Origin: Massilia endophytica
Lineage (GTDB): Bacteria; Pseudomonadota; Gammaproteobacteria; Burkholderiales; Burkholderiaceae_D
DNA: 64,000 nt
Assembly (NCBI RefSeq): GCF_021165955.1
Contig: NZ_CP088952.1
Coordinates: 3,286,001-3,350,000, forward strand
Direction: 5' to 3'
Shown here piece after piece: positions 33,585 to 42,771 of the stretch. The position numbers and the translations under genes are program-made. Every line of letters begins with the position of its first letter. Within the stretch, counting starts at the first letter, position 1. The notes below the pieces were generated by a model that did not search any database, had not been told where the DNA came from, and saw nothing but the letters and a program-made list of their open reading frames with translations.

Positions 33585-33899
33585 TTATTTGCGAATACCT
33601 GTCTGCTGCTCCCATTTTTGAAGCACTGATTCATATCGTTTCGTATGCTGTTCATGCTGCGTCAGCAACGCATCCATCCGTTTCTGTTGCGCCTCCACCG
33701 CCGCCAACTGCTCATCCGCCCTTTGAAGCTGCTGAGAGTACGTTTTGGCCTGCTGCCTTTCCTGAGCATCTGCGAACACTGAAACGTGCGTGTGTGAAAC
33801 CGAGAGGGGTCTAAAAATGAAGATCCAGGACAACCAGAACGTCGCCACAAAAATAAACGCCTTAAGAAAATAGAGGAAGACTTCTTTTGCAGTTTTCAC
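33585..33899 (-). CDS. Small membrane-anchored coiled-coil protein
   Basis: A 104-residue protein of unknown function: one N-terminal transmembrane helix (residues about 7-30, FLYFLKAFIFVATFWLSWIF) and a Gln/Lys-rich amphipathic helix (AQERQQAKTYSQQLQRADEQL) that should form a coiled coil. The GTG start is supported by AGGAG 6 nt upstream. It belongs to a cluster of small proteins downstream of the RHS genes and is less GC-rich. Confidence 0.72.
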   Translation of the reverse strand: MKTAKEVFLYFLKAFIFVATFWLSWIFIFRPLSVSHTHVSVFADAQERQQAKTYSQQLQRADEQLAAVEAQQKRMDALLTQHEQHTKRYESVLQKWEQQTGIRK

Positions 33900-34019
33900 G
33901 ATCGCTCCTATCGCACAATGACTGAGAGCGCCTCATCACTGCTCCCGGTCTGCCGAAAAGCTCCTTCCGCTAATATCTGCGTTGGGGGTCGTCCACACAC
34001 TGTGCTTAGGGGATGGAGC

Positions 34020-34406
34020 TCACATACTTTGGTATCTAAAGGCGATTATCGACCACCTAAGCTGCTGCCGCCGCATTTCTATTTCGAACTGGATACGGCA
34101 AGATGTACTCCATGCCCAGCCCTTAAATTTCGCGAGTGCTTCCCCGCCGACGAACTTGTAGGTATAGAGCCATCTGCTCAGTTGGATGTGTGCGTCGGCA
34201 CCACACAGTCTTTCCAACCGTTCGTCGCGTGGCAATAGGCGCTCTGCCTCGTCCCAGGCTTCAAGCTCTGATACCAAAAGAGGTGGCAGGAAAACAAGCG
34301 CGAGCGACACCGCTCCAGCGACCACAAGCCCCCTTTGGAACCGCCTACCTACCATCATTGTTTTCTTCTTCAACTTCCTGTCCAGGTATGTGCATAATTC
34401 AGACAT
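34020..34406 (-). CDS. Hypothetical membrane protein downstream of RHS genes
   Basis: An unrecognised protein of about 128 residues. One clear transmembrane helix (GLVVAGAVSLALVFLPPLLV, residues about 26-45) is followed by a charged C-terminal region. ATG 34406 is preferred over the GTG at 34439; neither has a good ribosome site. It is a candidate immunity or orphan protein of the RHS block, but its reality is moderate. Confidence 0.5.
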   Translation of the reverse strand: MSELCTYLDRKLKKKTMMVGRRFQRGLVVAGAVSLALVFLPPLLVSELEAWDEAERLLPRDERLERLCGADAHIQLSRWLYTYKFVGGEALAKFKGWAWSTSCRIQFEIEMRRQQLRWSIIAFRYQSM

Positions 34407-34589
34407 GAGGATGGGGAGTACGATACATTGGGCAGCCACAGGTTGCGACTACCGTACCAGTTATAGCAACACCTGCGCCGTACGCATTTGTGCCTATGTT
34501 CGTTCGTCCAGCGGTGGCGTGTAGGGCGACATCTGTTGGGTATCTGCTTAAGTCAGGTGACCGCCAGTTTGAATCGACGCTTCCGTCAT

Positions 34590-34757
34590 TTATTTCTTAT
34601 CACGATCTTCCCACTCGGCAATCATTCCATTCACAATCAATGCCATGCCGGCTATGACGGATGCCCACAAAAAATCCAGCCTAAAGAAGTAGCTTCCCAC
34701 TGCTCCGGCCGAAAGCGATATGGCCGCCCAAATTATGATGTGAAGGAATTTTCGCAT
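34590..34757 (-). CDS. Two-helix membrane protein, candidate RHS immunity protein
   Basis: A 55-residue protein beginning MRKFLHIIIWAA, with two hydrophobic helices (residues about 3-23 and 30-48) and a charged EWEDRDKK tail. Its ATG shares its A with the RHS gene stop (TGATG), so it should be translated with it. A small protein coupled to a polymorphic RHS C-terminus is typically immunity. No family is recognised; the immunity role is inferred from position. Confidence 0.62.
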   Translation of the reverse strand: MRKFLHIIIWAAISLSAGAVGSYFFRLDFLWASVIAGMALIVNGMIAEWEDRDKK

Positions 34758-37063
34758 CACCGGCACCCGCAACTCATTGCGTTAGCTGGCCCGCCAAAAG
34801 CGAGATCCGCCCCGACAGCATTGATGGGAGTGTTGGTTCGCCCGGCTGCGACTTTGATAGCCGCATCAGACCCGTATTCGTTCATTAGATCTCCATAGTT
34901 CTTGATCCTATAATTTGAGCCTGCCAACGGCCCCCTCATAACTCTCTTCAATCCATTTCGGAAAACCATGGCCTCTGAACCGTTCGTGGCTAGTGCGGCA
35001 CCTGCCTTGGCAATGCCGGCATATAGCATACGCCCCATACCGAAACCGAGTGATGCCCACTCCCCCACCGCATAGGCGGTCGAACATCTATTCACGCCGC
35101 CATCTACACCAAGGGCTTGCCGGGCCACGGGACCCAATCCCAAGGACGCAGCGTCTGCAATGCCAGTCAGGAAGTCAACTGTCGGCCGGGGAATAGTGGG
35201 CAGGTCCGCAGCACTAATCAATCCAAAGGGATCAGTGTATAACAGCGGATTGCCTGATACGTAGGCATAACTATTCGGCCCAGCAGCAAGGCCGATCGGG
35301 TCAGACTGGATATACCGTCCCGATTGCGCATCGTAGTCCCGCTGGCCGTTATAGTGGAGCCCGGTTTCTCGGTCGTAGTATTGCCCCGGGAAGCGAGGGT
35401 TGTAGATAAAAGTTCCGCGGTCCGTTGATGTCCCAACCGCTGCATCGAGTCCATACGGATCGGAATTATCCCAGCGCCATACCACCGTATTTCGCAGCGA
35501 GTCAACGATCACTCTTGGTGTCTCGATGTGGTCCGCATAGACGTAATAGATGCCAGGTTGGGACCTACTAGTTACTCCTGGCTTCAGGACCGCAACGGGC
35601 ATCGGGCCGAGATAGATCGTTTCCTGAACAGATTGGCCGGAGGTGTCGTACTCACCAAGCAGGGAGGCCCCCGTTGGGTCATATAAAAAATGAATCTTAC
35701 CTCCTTCCACGCGCGTTTCGGTCGCCTTTTTAAGTACACGTTCTCCCATTCCATTGTAGAAATAGGTGACTTTGCTAACGCTGCTTGTCGCCGACTGCAT
35801 GCGACCAAGGGCGTTGTAGGCGAACTTGATGTTGCCATCGCTAACTAGATTGCCCAAGGCGTCGTAACTAAGCGCTCGTGCAGATGGCGGGCCGCTCATC
35901 GCCATCAAGTGATTGCTGGCGTTGTCGTAGGTGTTGATGTATGTATGGACGCCAAACGTCGAACTCACGCGGTTGCCATTGTCGTCGTAACTGTAGCCTT
36001 GGGAGGTGTTTGCGCCGGAGAAGTAAGTTAGCCGGTCAAGGTTATCGTAGACGTATGACTGGTCGAGCTCTGGCAGCAGCTTGCCTTGCAGGCGATTTTC
36101 ATGCAGTGTGCGGATTATCCTTCCTGCGGCGTCATACTCCAATTTACGGAATACACCGTTGCCTAGGTCGTAACCAACGATTCTGCCATCCAGATCGTAT
36201 TCCCGGCTGTAGTGGCGCGCTGCGCCCAATGCCGTACTGCCCCAAGTCCATGAGCTCACGGGGCCGAAAGGTTGATGGCGGATATCCTGCAGCAGCGGCA
36301 CGGTCGCTCTGTCCACAGTCACCAGCGTCATTTCCGCCAATTGGCCTGTATTGTTGTACGTGTAGCGAACAGTATTCCCGCTTGGATAGCGCATCGCAGT
36401 CACCTTTCCCAAAGCACCACCGCTTCTTCCGTATTCATAACTCACGACAAACGTTCGTGTGCCGATGGTTTGTTCCTTGCTGAGGAGTCGTCCCCGGTCA
36501 TCGTACTGGTAGCGCGTTTGTCCCGAGTCATCCGTCATTCTGCTGAGTTTTCCCACTGCGCCGGGCGATCCTGTGTCGTACTCGAACGTGGCTCCAACAC
36601 TACCCGCGTAGCTCACCCTAGTTAGCCTATGCAGCGCGTCATAGCTGAAATTGGTGACCTGCCCCCGCGCGTCTTTCGTCTGCACTACGTCGCCGACGGC
36701 GTTCACGGCGTAGCTAGTGGAACCTGTATCGGGGCTCTTCGTCAGCGAGCGGTCGCCTAAGCCATTGACCGTATAGTTCGTTGTCAAATTCCTTGGATCG
36801 GTGACACCGGTCAGTTGGTCCTGGGAATCGTAGGCGTAGGAGATCGTCGGCGCTGAAGGACCGTCGATGGGTGCGGGAAGGGTCTGTTTAGTCACCCTTT
36901 CCAGCGTATCGAACTGTTGTTGCGTGGCGTGCCCCAACGGATTGACAGTTCGCGTCAGATTACCTTCGGCATCGTACTCATGGCGCGTCATATTCTGCGC
37001 TTTTGGTGAAGAAGCTAGGGAGGCGGCCAGCAACAATCCCAATGTAATGGACGGAGTTTTCAT
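34757..37063 (-). CDS. RHS-repeat protein with own signal peptide and variable C-terminus
   Basis: A 768-residue RHS protein. A signal peptide (MKTPSITLGLLLAASLASS) precedes about 570 residues of YD repeats, then the RHS-associated core YDRETGLHYNGQRDYDAQSGRY and SDPIGLAAGPNSYAYVSGNP, ending DPFGL near residue 615. The last 153 residues are a distinct C-terminal module with a linker-like VDFLTGIADAASLGLGP segment. This is where a polymorphic toxin would lie; I cannot assign an activity. Its ATG overlaps the preceding RHS gene by 4 bp. GC is lower than in neighbours, suggesting transfer. Confidence 0.88.
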   Translation of the reverse strand: MKTPSITLGLLLAASLASSPKAQNMTRHEYDAEGNLTRTVNPLGHATQQQFDTLERVTKQTLPAPIDGPSAPTISYAYDSQDQLTGVTDPRNLTTNYTVNGLGDRSLTKSPDTGSTSYAVNAVGDVVQTKDARGQVTNFSYDALHRLTRVSYAGSVGATFEYDTGSPGAVGKLSRMTDDSGQTRYQYDDRGRLLSKEQTIGTRTFVVSYEYGRSGGALGKVTAMRYPSGNTVRYTYNNTGQLAEMTLVTVDRATVPLLQDIRHQPFGPVSSWTWGSTALGAARHYSREYDLDGRIVGYDLGNGVFRKLEYDAAGRIIRTLHENRLQGKLLPELDQSYVYDNLDRLTYFSGANTSQGYSYDDNGNRVSSTFGVHTYINTYDNASNHLMAMSGPPSARALSYDALGNLVSDGNIKFAYNALGRMQSATSSVSKVTYFYNGMGERVLKKATETRVEGGKIHFLYDPTGASLLGEYDTSGQSVQETIYLGPMPVAVLKPGVTSRSQPGIYYVYADHIETPRVIVDSLRNTVVWRWDNSDPYGLDAAVGTSTDRGTFIYNPRFPGQYYDRETGLHYNGQRDYDAQSGRYIQSDPIGLAAGPNSYAYVSGNPLLYTDPFGLISAADLPTIPRPTVDFLTGIADAASLGLGPVARQALGVDGGVNRCSTAYAVGEWASLGFGMGRMLYAGIAKAGAALATNGSEAMVFRNGLKRVMRGPLAGSNYRIKNYGDLMNEYGSDAAIKVAAGRTNTPINAVGADLAFGGPANAMSCGCR

Positions 37064-39390
37064 TTGGCTTTCTCCGTGCTGTCCTGAAGGCGATTGAGGA
37101 CGTCATACACGCGCGTCACCTCCAGCTTCAGTGCTCCTGATGCGTCGCGCACTTCCTCGCGGACGCGATTGCCCATGCCGTCCAGGGTGTACTGAATGGT
37201 GTTGCCGGCCTTGTCTGAAATGGCGGTCAAACGTTCCGCTGCATCATAGCTGTATTGAAGATATGATGAATCCGGTAGGTCGACCCTACCCAACAATCCT
37301 ACCGCGTTATAGCTGAAAGTGGTCGTTTCCGCTTCCGGTGTCCCCGACACGATGACTTGGCTGGTGATGCGCCGCAAAGCATCATAGCTACGCTCTGTCA
37401 GTGTACCTTGGGGTGTACGGATCTTTGTCGCAAGGCCCGACGGTGTGTACTCCAGATACTCGGTGACGTGGCCTTTGGGATCGATGACTTTCCACAAGTC
37501 GCCCATCGTATGTGACGGAGACGATTCTACGTAGTACTCATAGCGGCTCGTGCTGCCATCTGCCGCCGTGCTGGACAACATTTGGCCTACGGCGTTATAT
37601 GTGTACGTCGTCACGCGTGGTGGACCGCTCCGGACGGCGGCAAAGCCGTTGTTACCAGTACTGTCAAGAGTTGCCTGTTCGATGCGCTTGCAAATCACCG
37701 CTACCGGTGTCCCGTCCGGCAGCGTACCGCTATCGGCGCATTGAAGAGTTTTTCCGTCCCGGTCTGGCTGGCCGTTATAGATGAAGTTTGTGATCCTGAG
37801 AGGTTCGGCGATGCCCGTTTTCAGATCCCATACCGGATGCCAGTTCGTCGATATCTTGCGTTGGCCTAACGCCAAGGAGGCGCTGACCGGACAACTGCTG
37901 GCAGAGGCCAGCCCTTCAATACGGCTGATCTCCAAGGCGCGGATGGCATGGCTGACGAAACAGATCTTCTGCCCATTGAACTTGACCAGACTGGATAACG
38001 CCCCGTTGGGATCGTAGTCGAATTTGCGCGCCGCCGGGCCACAACCCGATCCCCCGGGTTGGTTGATCTCCGTAATGCGGCTGTACTGGTTGATTTCCGC
38101 GTACGCGTATCGACGAATGGCTCCCAGCGGATCGGTGACGATGGTGCTGGAACTGTCCGGGTAGGAAAAAGTGTAGCGGTAGGCACTCCCAGCGTGCTCT
38201 GACACCAGAACCCGGCCTTCGTTGTCGTAGGTGAACTGAGCGAATTTTACTCCCGGCTCATGTTCGATGCTGTCGATAAGGAAGTGGCTCTGCCACGTGT
38301 CCCCATCGACATAGTGGTAGCGCGTGCTTTTCAGTTCCTCGTTTCTCAGATTCCGTCTGGATTGGCTGCGAACCCTGTACACGCCCGCAATCCCGGCACC
38401 TACGGTTTCATGCTCATAAACGGAAGCACCTTCCGCATTGCTGATCTCGGCAAGGGTCCCCTCTGTCGTCCATATGAGATCAACGGCCCGGCCAAATCCA
38501 TCAACAATCCGAGTCAACCTGTCTCCCTCGTCATAGACATAGTTGATCCGGAGTCCTGCAGCGGTGTGCGTGCTCGCCAACCGATAACCATTGCCGGCTC
38601 TCTCGTAGATGTCTAACAGTCCAGTCGGCTGTAGATGAGCCCACCTGTAAAAGCCAGCATCCAGCGGCTTCAATACGCCGGTCGAAGTCTGTGATCGAAA
38701 TCCCTCGCGAGTTCTCGAATACCTGTCGAGACTTCCGTCGCTGTTGGTGATCGTGACCTCGTAAGGGGTGGTGCCTGTCACGTCGAAGCTACGGTCGAAA
38801 GAAAAAGACCAGATCTGGCCTCGCGACAAGCCGGGCATTGCTTCGCGCATGGATCGATAGAAGCGAACTACGCGATGCAGGGATGAAGGGCCCCACTCAA
38901 AATCTGTGACGTCTTCCACCTTGCTTCCTGAAGTAACCGCGACTGGATTACCTACTGTGCTAGTGGGTTCGCTTGATAGGCAAGCTGCTGGGGGTTTTGG
39001 TTGGCGGCGGAGGGGGCGGCTACAGACCCCCGGCCATGCCCGGCCCAGGCCTCGTGAACAAACAAGCCTAGTGCCCAGTTTGTACTTACCACCTCCTAAG
39101 TCATGCCGATACCAGCAATCGTACATCATTGTGCTCCAAGCAGCACTGACATGAGCTGCTGGTTCAGCGAACAAAAATTCATCCTTCAAAATGCGAAGGT
39201 TGCGCCGACACGCTTCATCAGGTGTCGAGGCATACCCGACATCGTCCAGAACAAACGACCTGGAATACATCCAGCCTTGACCGCTGTCTTGTGCCAAGCA
39301 CTGCCAAGACCATGAGGATAGCAACAGCACCAAGACACGAACTGCACGGCGCATCGATGTGGCGTCGGCGTGCTCTTGGAAATTCCGCAT
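37060..39390 (-). CDS. Exported RHS N-terminal half protein (DUF6531-like)
   Basis: A 776-residue protein with a signal peptide (hydrophobic VLVLLLSSWSWQCLAQ) and a short Cys-containing region, then a DUF6531-like segment NPVAVTSGSKVEDVTDFEWG and several RHS/YD repeats ending VYDVLNRLQDSTEKAK. It has no RHS-associated core and no toxin. ATG 39390 is preferred for its GGGGAG seven bases upstream. It overlaps the second RHS gene by 4 bp (ATGA), so the two halves are made together from one mRNA. Confidence 0.85.
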   Translation of the reverse strand: MRNFQEHADATSMRRAVRVLVLLLSSWSWQCLAQDSGQGWMYSRSFVLDDVGYASTPDEACRRNLRILKDEFLFAEPAAHVSAAWSTMMYDCWYRHDLGGGKYKLGTRLVCSRGLGRAWPGVCSRPLRRQPKPPAACLSSEPTSTVGNPVAVTSGSKVEDVTDFEWGPSSLHRVVRFYRSMREAMPGLSRGQIWSFSFDRSFDVTGTTPYEVTITNSDGSLDRYSRTREGFRSQTSTGVLKPLDAGFYRWAHLQPTGLLDIYERAGNGYRLASTHTAAGLRINYVYDEGDRLTRIVDGFGRAVDLIWTTEGTLAEISNAEGASVYEHETVGAGIAGVYRVRSQSRRNLRNEELKSTRYHYVDGDTWQSHFLIDSIEHEPGVKFAQFTYDNEGRVLVSEHAGSAYRYTFSYPDSSSTIVTDPLGAIRRYAYAEINQYSRITEINQPGGSGCGPAARKFDYDPNGALSSLVKFNGQKICFVSHAIRALEISRIEGLASASSCPVSASLALGQRKISTNWHPVWDLKTGIAEPLRITNFIYNGQPDRDGKTLQCADSGTLPDGTPVAVICKRIEQATLDSTGNNGFAAVRSGPPRVTTYTYNAVGQMLSSTAADGSTSRYEYYVESSPSHTMGDLWKVIDPKGHVTEYLEYTPSGLATKIRTPQGTLTERSYDALRRITSQVIVSGTPEAETTTFSYNAVGLLGRVDLPDSSYLQYSYDAAERLTAISDKAGNTIQYTLDGMGNRVREEVRDASGALKLEVTRVYDVLNRLQDSTEKAK

Positions 39391-39568
39391 GATGGCTCCC
39401 CTTCTCACGAGAATAGTCGCTCTACCGAGTCTCAGTGATGCTAAAGGGGTGTGGGCGCCTGAGGTCTGCTATATATCAGGTTGATGTTGCCGTATGGGAC
39501 CTAAAACTTGCCGAAAATCAACGGCACTGGAGATTCGTGATCAATGGGCGGGCTCGTCCAGCGACGGA

Positions 39569-40714
39569 TCAGGCGAGGGACGCGAGCTCGTCGGCCATGT
39601 TGGAAAGCGCGAGAGTGTTGTACTGGTCGGCGAAGTAGGCGTCGGCGAAGAGTTTGCCGGAGGCGGCTTTGGCGCTGAGATGCTGGAGGACCTGGCCGCG
39701 CTGGTGGCGGTAGTCGTCGCCGACGATGTGGGCGTACTCGGCGCGGATGCCGCGGGCATATGCTCCATATACTTCCTGGTCCTGGCCGAGAATGGCGAGG
39801 TCCACGCCCAGCATGGCGTCCTTCAGCGGATGGGTGATGCTGCTGCCCTGGAAGTGGTCGGTGACGCGGATCAGCTGGGCCACTTCGTCGGCACGGCCTG
39901 CGTCGCTTTCGAGGCCGCTGGAGAGCCACAGGCGCGCGCTGGCTTCTTCGTTGCTCAGGCCTTCCTTGGCCGCAGCCGGATCGTACTGGGCGTCGTGGAA
40001 CCAGAAGGCGGCGCGCACTATGTCGGCGTCGCGCTTCGCTGCCTTCGTGTTGGCGGCCCAGGCGCGGATTTCGGCCAGGCCGTGCACGAGGTGGTCGAGG
40101 TTGTGATAGGCGCGCGCGGCTCCGCCGTAGGCGCCCTCCCCCGTCAGCAGCTCGAACCAGTGGTTGACGTTGGCCTGCGCCGCTGCATCGGCAGGCCGCC
40201 ACAATGCGTCCCATTCCTTGCGCAGCCAGCTCATGACCCAGGCGCGGTAGGCCGGGCCCGGCACGAATTTCTTCATCGTCCAGTTCCAGCCCACCGGTCC
40301 TTCGAGCGCCTTGACGAAGCTGGAGCTCACGGAGCCGAGGTCGCGCGGGGGCATCACGAACAGGGTCTTAGCGCCGCCGATCACTTCGACGTTCGTTTGC
40401 TGGATCAGGTTTTCGTAGTCGAAATCGGCGGTGGTGCGGATGCCGCGAATGAGGTAGTCGATGCCGTGGCGGCGGGCGACGCGCGCCGTGTAGTCGCTTT
40501 TCACGACCTGCACCTGCACATTGTGCCAGCCACGCTCGGCGCAGCTTTCGAGCACGATGGCGCGCCGTTCTTCGGCGGAGAACTTGGGCTGCTTGGTGGA
40601 GTTCTCGGAGAGGAAGACGACGACTTCTTCCGCGATGGAGCGGGCTTCGCCGATAACCCACATGTGGCCATTGGTGATCGGGTCCAGCGTGCCCGAGAAG
40701 CCGATTTTTTTCAT
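39569..40714 (-). CDS. CoaD-like nucleotidyltransferase fused to HD domain
   Basis: A 381-residue fusion. Residues 1-155 resemble phosphopantetheine adenylyltransferase (CoaD): FSGTLDPITNGH with H17, RGIRTTADFDYE (90-101), and SSFVKALEG. Residues about 160-381 form an HD-type phosphohydrolase: AYHNLDHLVHGL (H204), FWFHDAQYD (H240-D241) and a later D305. Separate CoaD proteins end near residue 160, so the extra half is unusual. Whether it adenylylates pantetheine phosphate, or removes a nucleotide, is unknown. It is 33 nt downstream of the histidine kinase and so likely in its operon. Confidence 0.88.
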   Translation of the reverse strand: MKKIGFSGTLDPITNGHMWVIGEARSIAEEVVVFLSENSTKQPKFSAEERRAIVLESCAERGWHNVQVQVVKSDYTARVARRHGIDYLIRGIRTTADFDYENLIQQTNVEVIGGAKTLFVMPPRDLGSVSSSFVKALEGPVGWNWTMKKFVPGPAYRAWVMSWLRKEWDALWRPADAAAQANVNHWFELLTGEGAYGGAARAYHNLDHLVHGLAEIRAWAANTKAAKRDADIVRAAFWFHDAQYDPAAAKEGLSNEEASARLWLSSGLESDAGRADEVAQLIRVTDHFQGSSITHPLKDAMLGVDLAILGQDQEVYGAYARGIRAEYAHIVGDDYRHQRGQVLQHLSAKAASGKLFADAYFADQYNTLALSNMADELASLA

Positions 40715-40747
40715 GCCCCGCCCTTTGACTATGTCGATGGCGGTATT

Positions 40748-42082
40748 TTAGCCGGGTTTCACTCCAGGAAACTGCACCAGCACCTTGAGGCCGCCGAGGC
40801 GTTCGGAGCTGTCCAGGGTGAGCGTGGCGCCGTGGCGTTCGGCGATGGCCTTGATGATGGCCAGTCCAAGGCCGCTGCCGCCCGCTTCGCTGCCGGGCAC
40901 GCGGTAGAAGCGGCTGAACACGCGCTCGCGTTCTTCGGGCGAGATGCCCGGGCCGCTGTCCTCCACCACCAGCTGCACGCCTTGCGGCGTATCGTGCAGC
41001 GAGAGGTCCACGGTGCCGCCCTGCGGGGTGTACTTGATGGCGTTGTCCAGGAGGTTGCGCAGCATGACGAGGAGCGCATCGCCCTTGCCCTGCACGGTGA
41101 CTTCGTCCGCGTGCTGCAGGCCCAGGTCGATTTCGCGCGCCTGAGCGGCGCCTGCGAGGTCGGCCAGGGTGCGCTTGGCGAGATCGGTCAGCTGCACCGG
41201 TTCCAGCTTCACTTCGGAGGCCTCCTGGCGCGCCAGCACGAGCAGCTGTTCGACGAGGCGGGTGGCGCGTTCGATGCCTGCCGTCAGGCGCTGCACGGCG
41301 ACCGAGCGGGCCTGTTCATCCTCGGCGCGTTCGAGGCTCAAGGCCTGCAGCTTCAAGGCGGCCAGCGGGGAGCGCAGTTCGTGCGCGGCGTCGGCTACGA
41401 AGTGCTGCTGCGCGTCGAAGGCGTTGCGCACGCGGCCGAACAGGAGGTTCAGTTCCTGCACGAGGGGTTTCACTTCGTCCGGCAGGTCCGCTTCCGATAC
41501 GGGAGAGAGATCGTCCGCCTGGCGCGTGGCGACCTGGCGCCGCACGCGCGATACCGGCGCCAGCGAGCCGCTCACCACCCACCACACCACCAGCATGAGC
41601 ACCGGCGCCATGAGGGCGATAGGGCCGACCGTGCGCAGGGCCAGCGCGCCTGCCATGCGCTTGCGCACGGCCATGTCCTGGGCGATCTGGATGGTCTGGT
41701 TGCTGGTTTGGACGGAGAACACGCGGTAGGTCGTGCCTTTTGCTCGCACATTGGAAAAACCAAGCACGGCGCGCTGCGGCAGTTCGGCGCGCGAGAGCGA
41801 GCGGAAGACCTGGATGCCGTCCGGCGTCCACACCTGCACCACCATTTCGTCGTTGCCGGGGTCGGCCACCGTGCCGCCTGCATTGGCCAGCGGCGCGCTG
41901 GAACGCAGGGACAGGGCCACCTGCTGCATGTGGTAGTCGAAGATTTCGTCGGCGTCGTGCAGGGCGCTGCGGTAGGCGATCATGGCCTGCGCCACGGCGG
42001 CCATGGTGATGGCCGCCAGCAGGAACCACAGCAGGCGGCCGCGCAGGGAGTGGGAGACGTTGACCTTGGGGACCGCCATCAT
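40748..42082 (-). CDS. Two-component sensor histidine kinase (QseC-like)
   Basis: A 444-residue inner-membrane kinase. Two transmembrane helices (about 17-37 and 153-173) enclose a periplasmic sensor. The H box is FVADAAHELRSPL with H234, and the N box RNLLDNAIKYTP and G boxes DSGPGIS and GGSGLGLAI follow. It overlaps the response regulator stop by 4 bp. Position and the phased repeats upstream of degP suggest control of envelope stress genes; the signal is unknown. Confidence 0.93.
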   Translation of the reverse strand: MMAVPKVNVSHSLRGRLLWFLLAAITMAAVAQAMIAYRSALHDADEIFDYHMQQVALSLRSSAPLANAGGTVADPGNDEMVVQVWTPDGIQVFRSLSRAELPQRAVLGFSNVRAKGTTYRVFSVQTSNQTIQIAQDMAVRKRMAGALALRTVGPIALMAPVLMLVVWWVVSGSLAPVSRVRRQVATRQADDLSPVSEADLPDEVKPLVQELNLLFGRVRNAFDAQQHFVADAAHELRSPLAALKLQALSLERAEDEQARSVAVQRLTAGIERATRLVEQLLVLARQEASEVKLEPVQLTDLAKRTLADLAGAAQAREIDLGLQHADEVTVQGKGDALLVMLRNLLDNAIKYTPQGGTVDLSLHDTPQGVQLVVEDSGPGISPEERERVFSRFYRVPGSEAGGSGLGLAIIKAIAERHGATLTLDSSERLGGLKVLVQFPGVKPG

Positions 42083-42738
42083 AGCTTGGGCACCATGTAG
42101 CCTAGCCCGCGCACGTTCTGGATCAGTTCACTGCCCAATTTCTTGCGCAGGCCATGGATGTAGACTTCGACGGCGTTGCTGTTCACTTCGTCCTTCCAGC
42201 TGTACAGCTTTTCTTCCAGCTGGGCGCGCGAGAGCACGATGCCGGGCCGCGCAATGAGCGCTTCCAGCACGGCCCATTCGCGGGCGGAGAGATTGACGGG
42301 CTGGCCGTTGTTGATGACTTCCCGCGTCTGCGGATTGATGCTCACGCCCTTGTGCTCGAACACGGGTTCGGCGCGGCCCGCGGAGCGGCGCAACAGGGCG
42401 CGGATGCGCGCCAGCAGTTCGTCCAGGTCGTAAGGCTTGAGCACGTAGTCGTCCGCGCCCGCGTCGAGGCCGGCGATGCGCTGCTCCACTGCGTCGCGCG
42501 CCGTGGCTACCAGCACGGGGGTGAGCTCCTTGCGGGCGCGCATGGAGCGCAGCACTTCCAGGCCGTCCTTCTTGGGCAGGCCCAAGTCCAGCAGCACGAG
42601 GTCGTAGGTCTGGGTCTGCAGGGCCGTGTCGGCCATGGCGCCGTCCTTCACCCAGTCGACAGCGTAGTGCTCGGCCCTCAGCAGGTCGAGCACTACTTCG
42701 CCGATCATCGTGTCGTCTTCCACCAGCAGGAGGCGCAT
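42079..42738 (-). CDS. OmpR-family response regulator
   Basis: A 219-residue regulator: receiver with D51 (LLDLGLPKKDG), acidic pair VEDD, and T/K switch residues LVATA and KPYD, then a winged-helix DNA-binding domain (QPVNLSAREWAVLEAL, GLGYMVP). The ATG at 42738 is preceded by AAAGG. Its own operon begins with degP 33 nt upstream; the kinase gene overlaps its end. It probably binds the phased TAAG repeats at 44330-44367. Confidence 0.94.
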   Translation of the reverse strand: MRLLLVEDDTMIGEVVLDLLRAEHYAVDWVKDGAMADTALQTQTYDLVLLDLGLPKKDGLEVLRSMRARKELTPVLVATARDAVEQRIAGLDAGADDYVLKPYDLDELLARIRALLRRSAGRAEPVFEHKGVSINPQTREVINNGQPVNLSAREWAVLEALIARPGIVLSRAQLEEKLYSWKDEVNSNAVEVYIHGLRKKLGSELIQNVRGLGYMVPKL

Positions 42739-42771
42739 GGTCAACCTTTCTATTTCGTCAAGGCCCGCAGT

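Noticed and set aside
33918..34238. 106-residue plus-strand frame in the RHS tail block
   Set aside because: No ribosome site, no similarity, and it overlaps minus-strand genes that better fit the local orientation.
37040..37080. Sequencing frameshift as the cause of two RHS genes
   Set aside because: The second frame has a complete signal peptide at the junction, which a frameshift would not create; the ATGA overlap is a normal coupling form.
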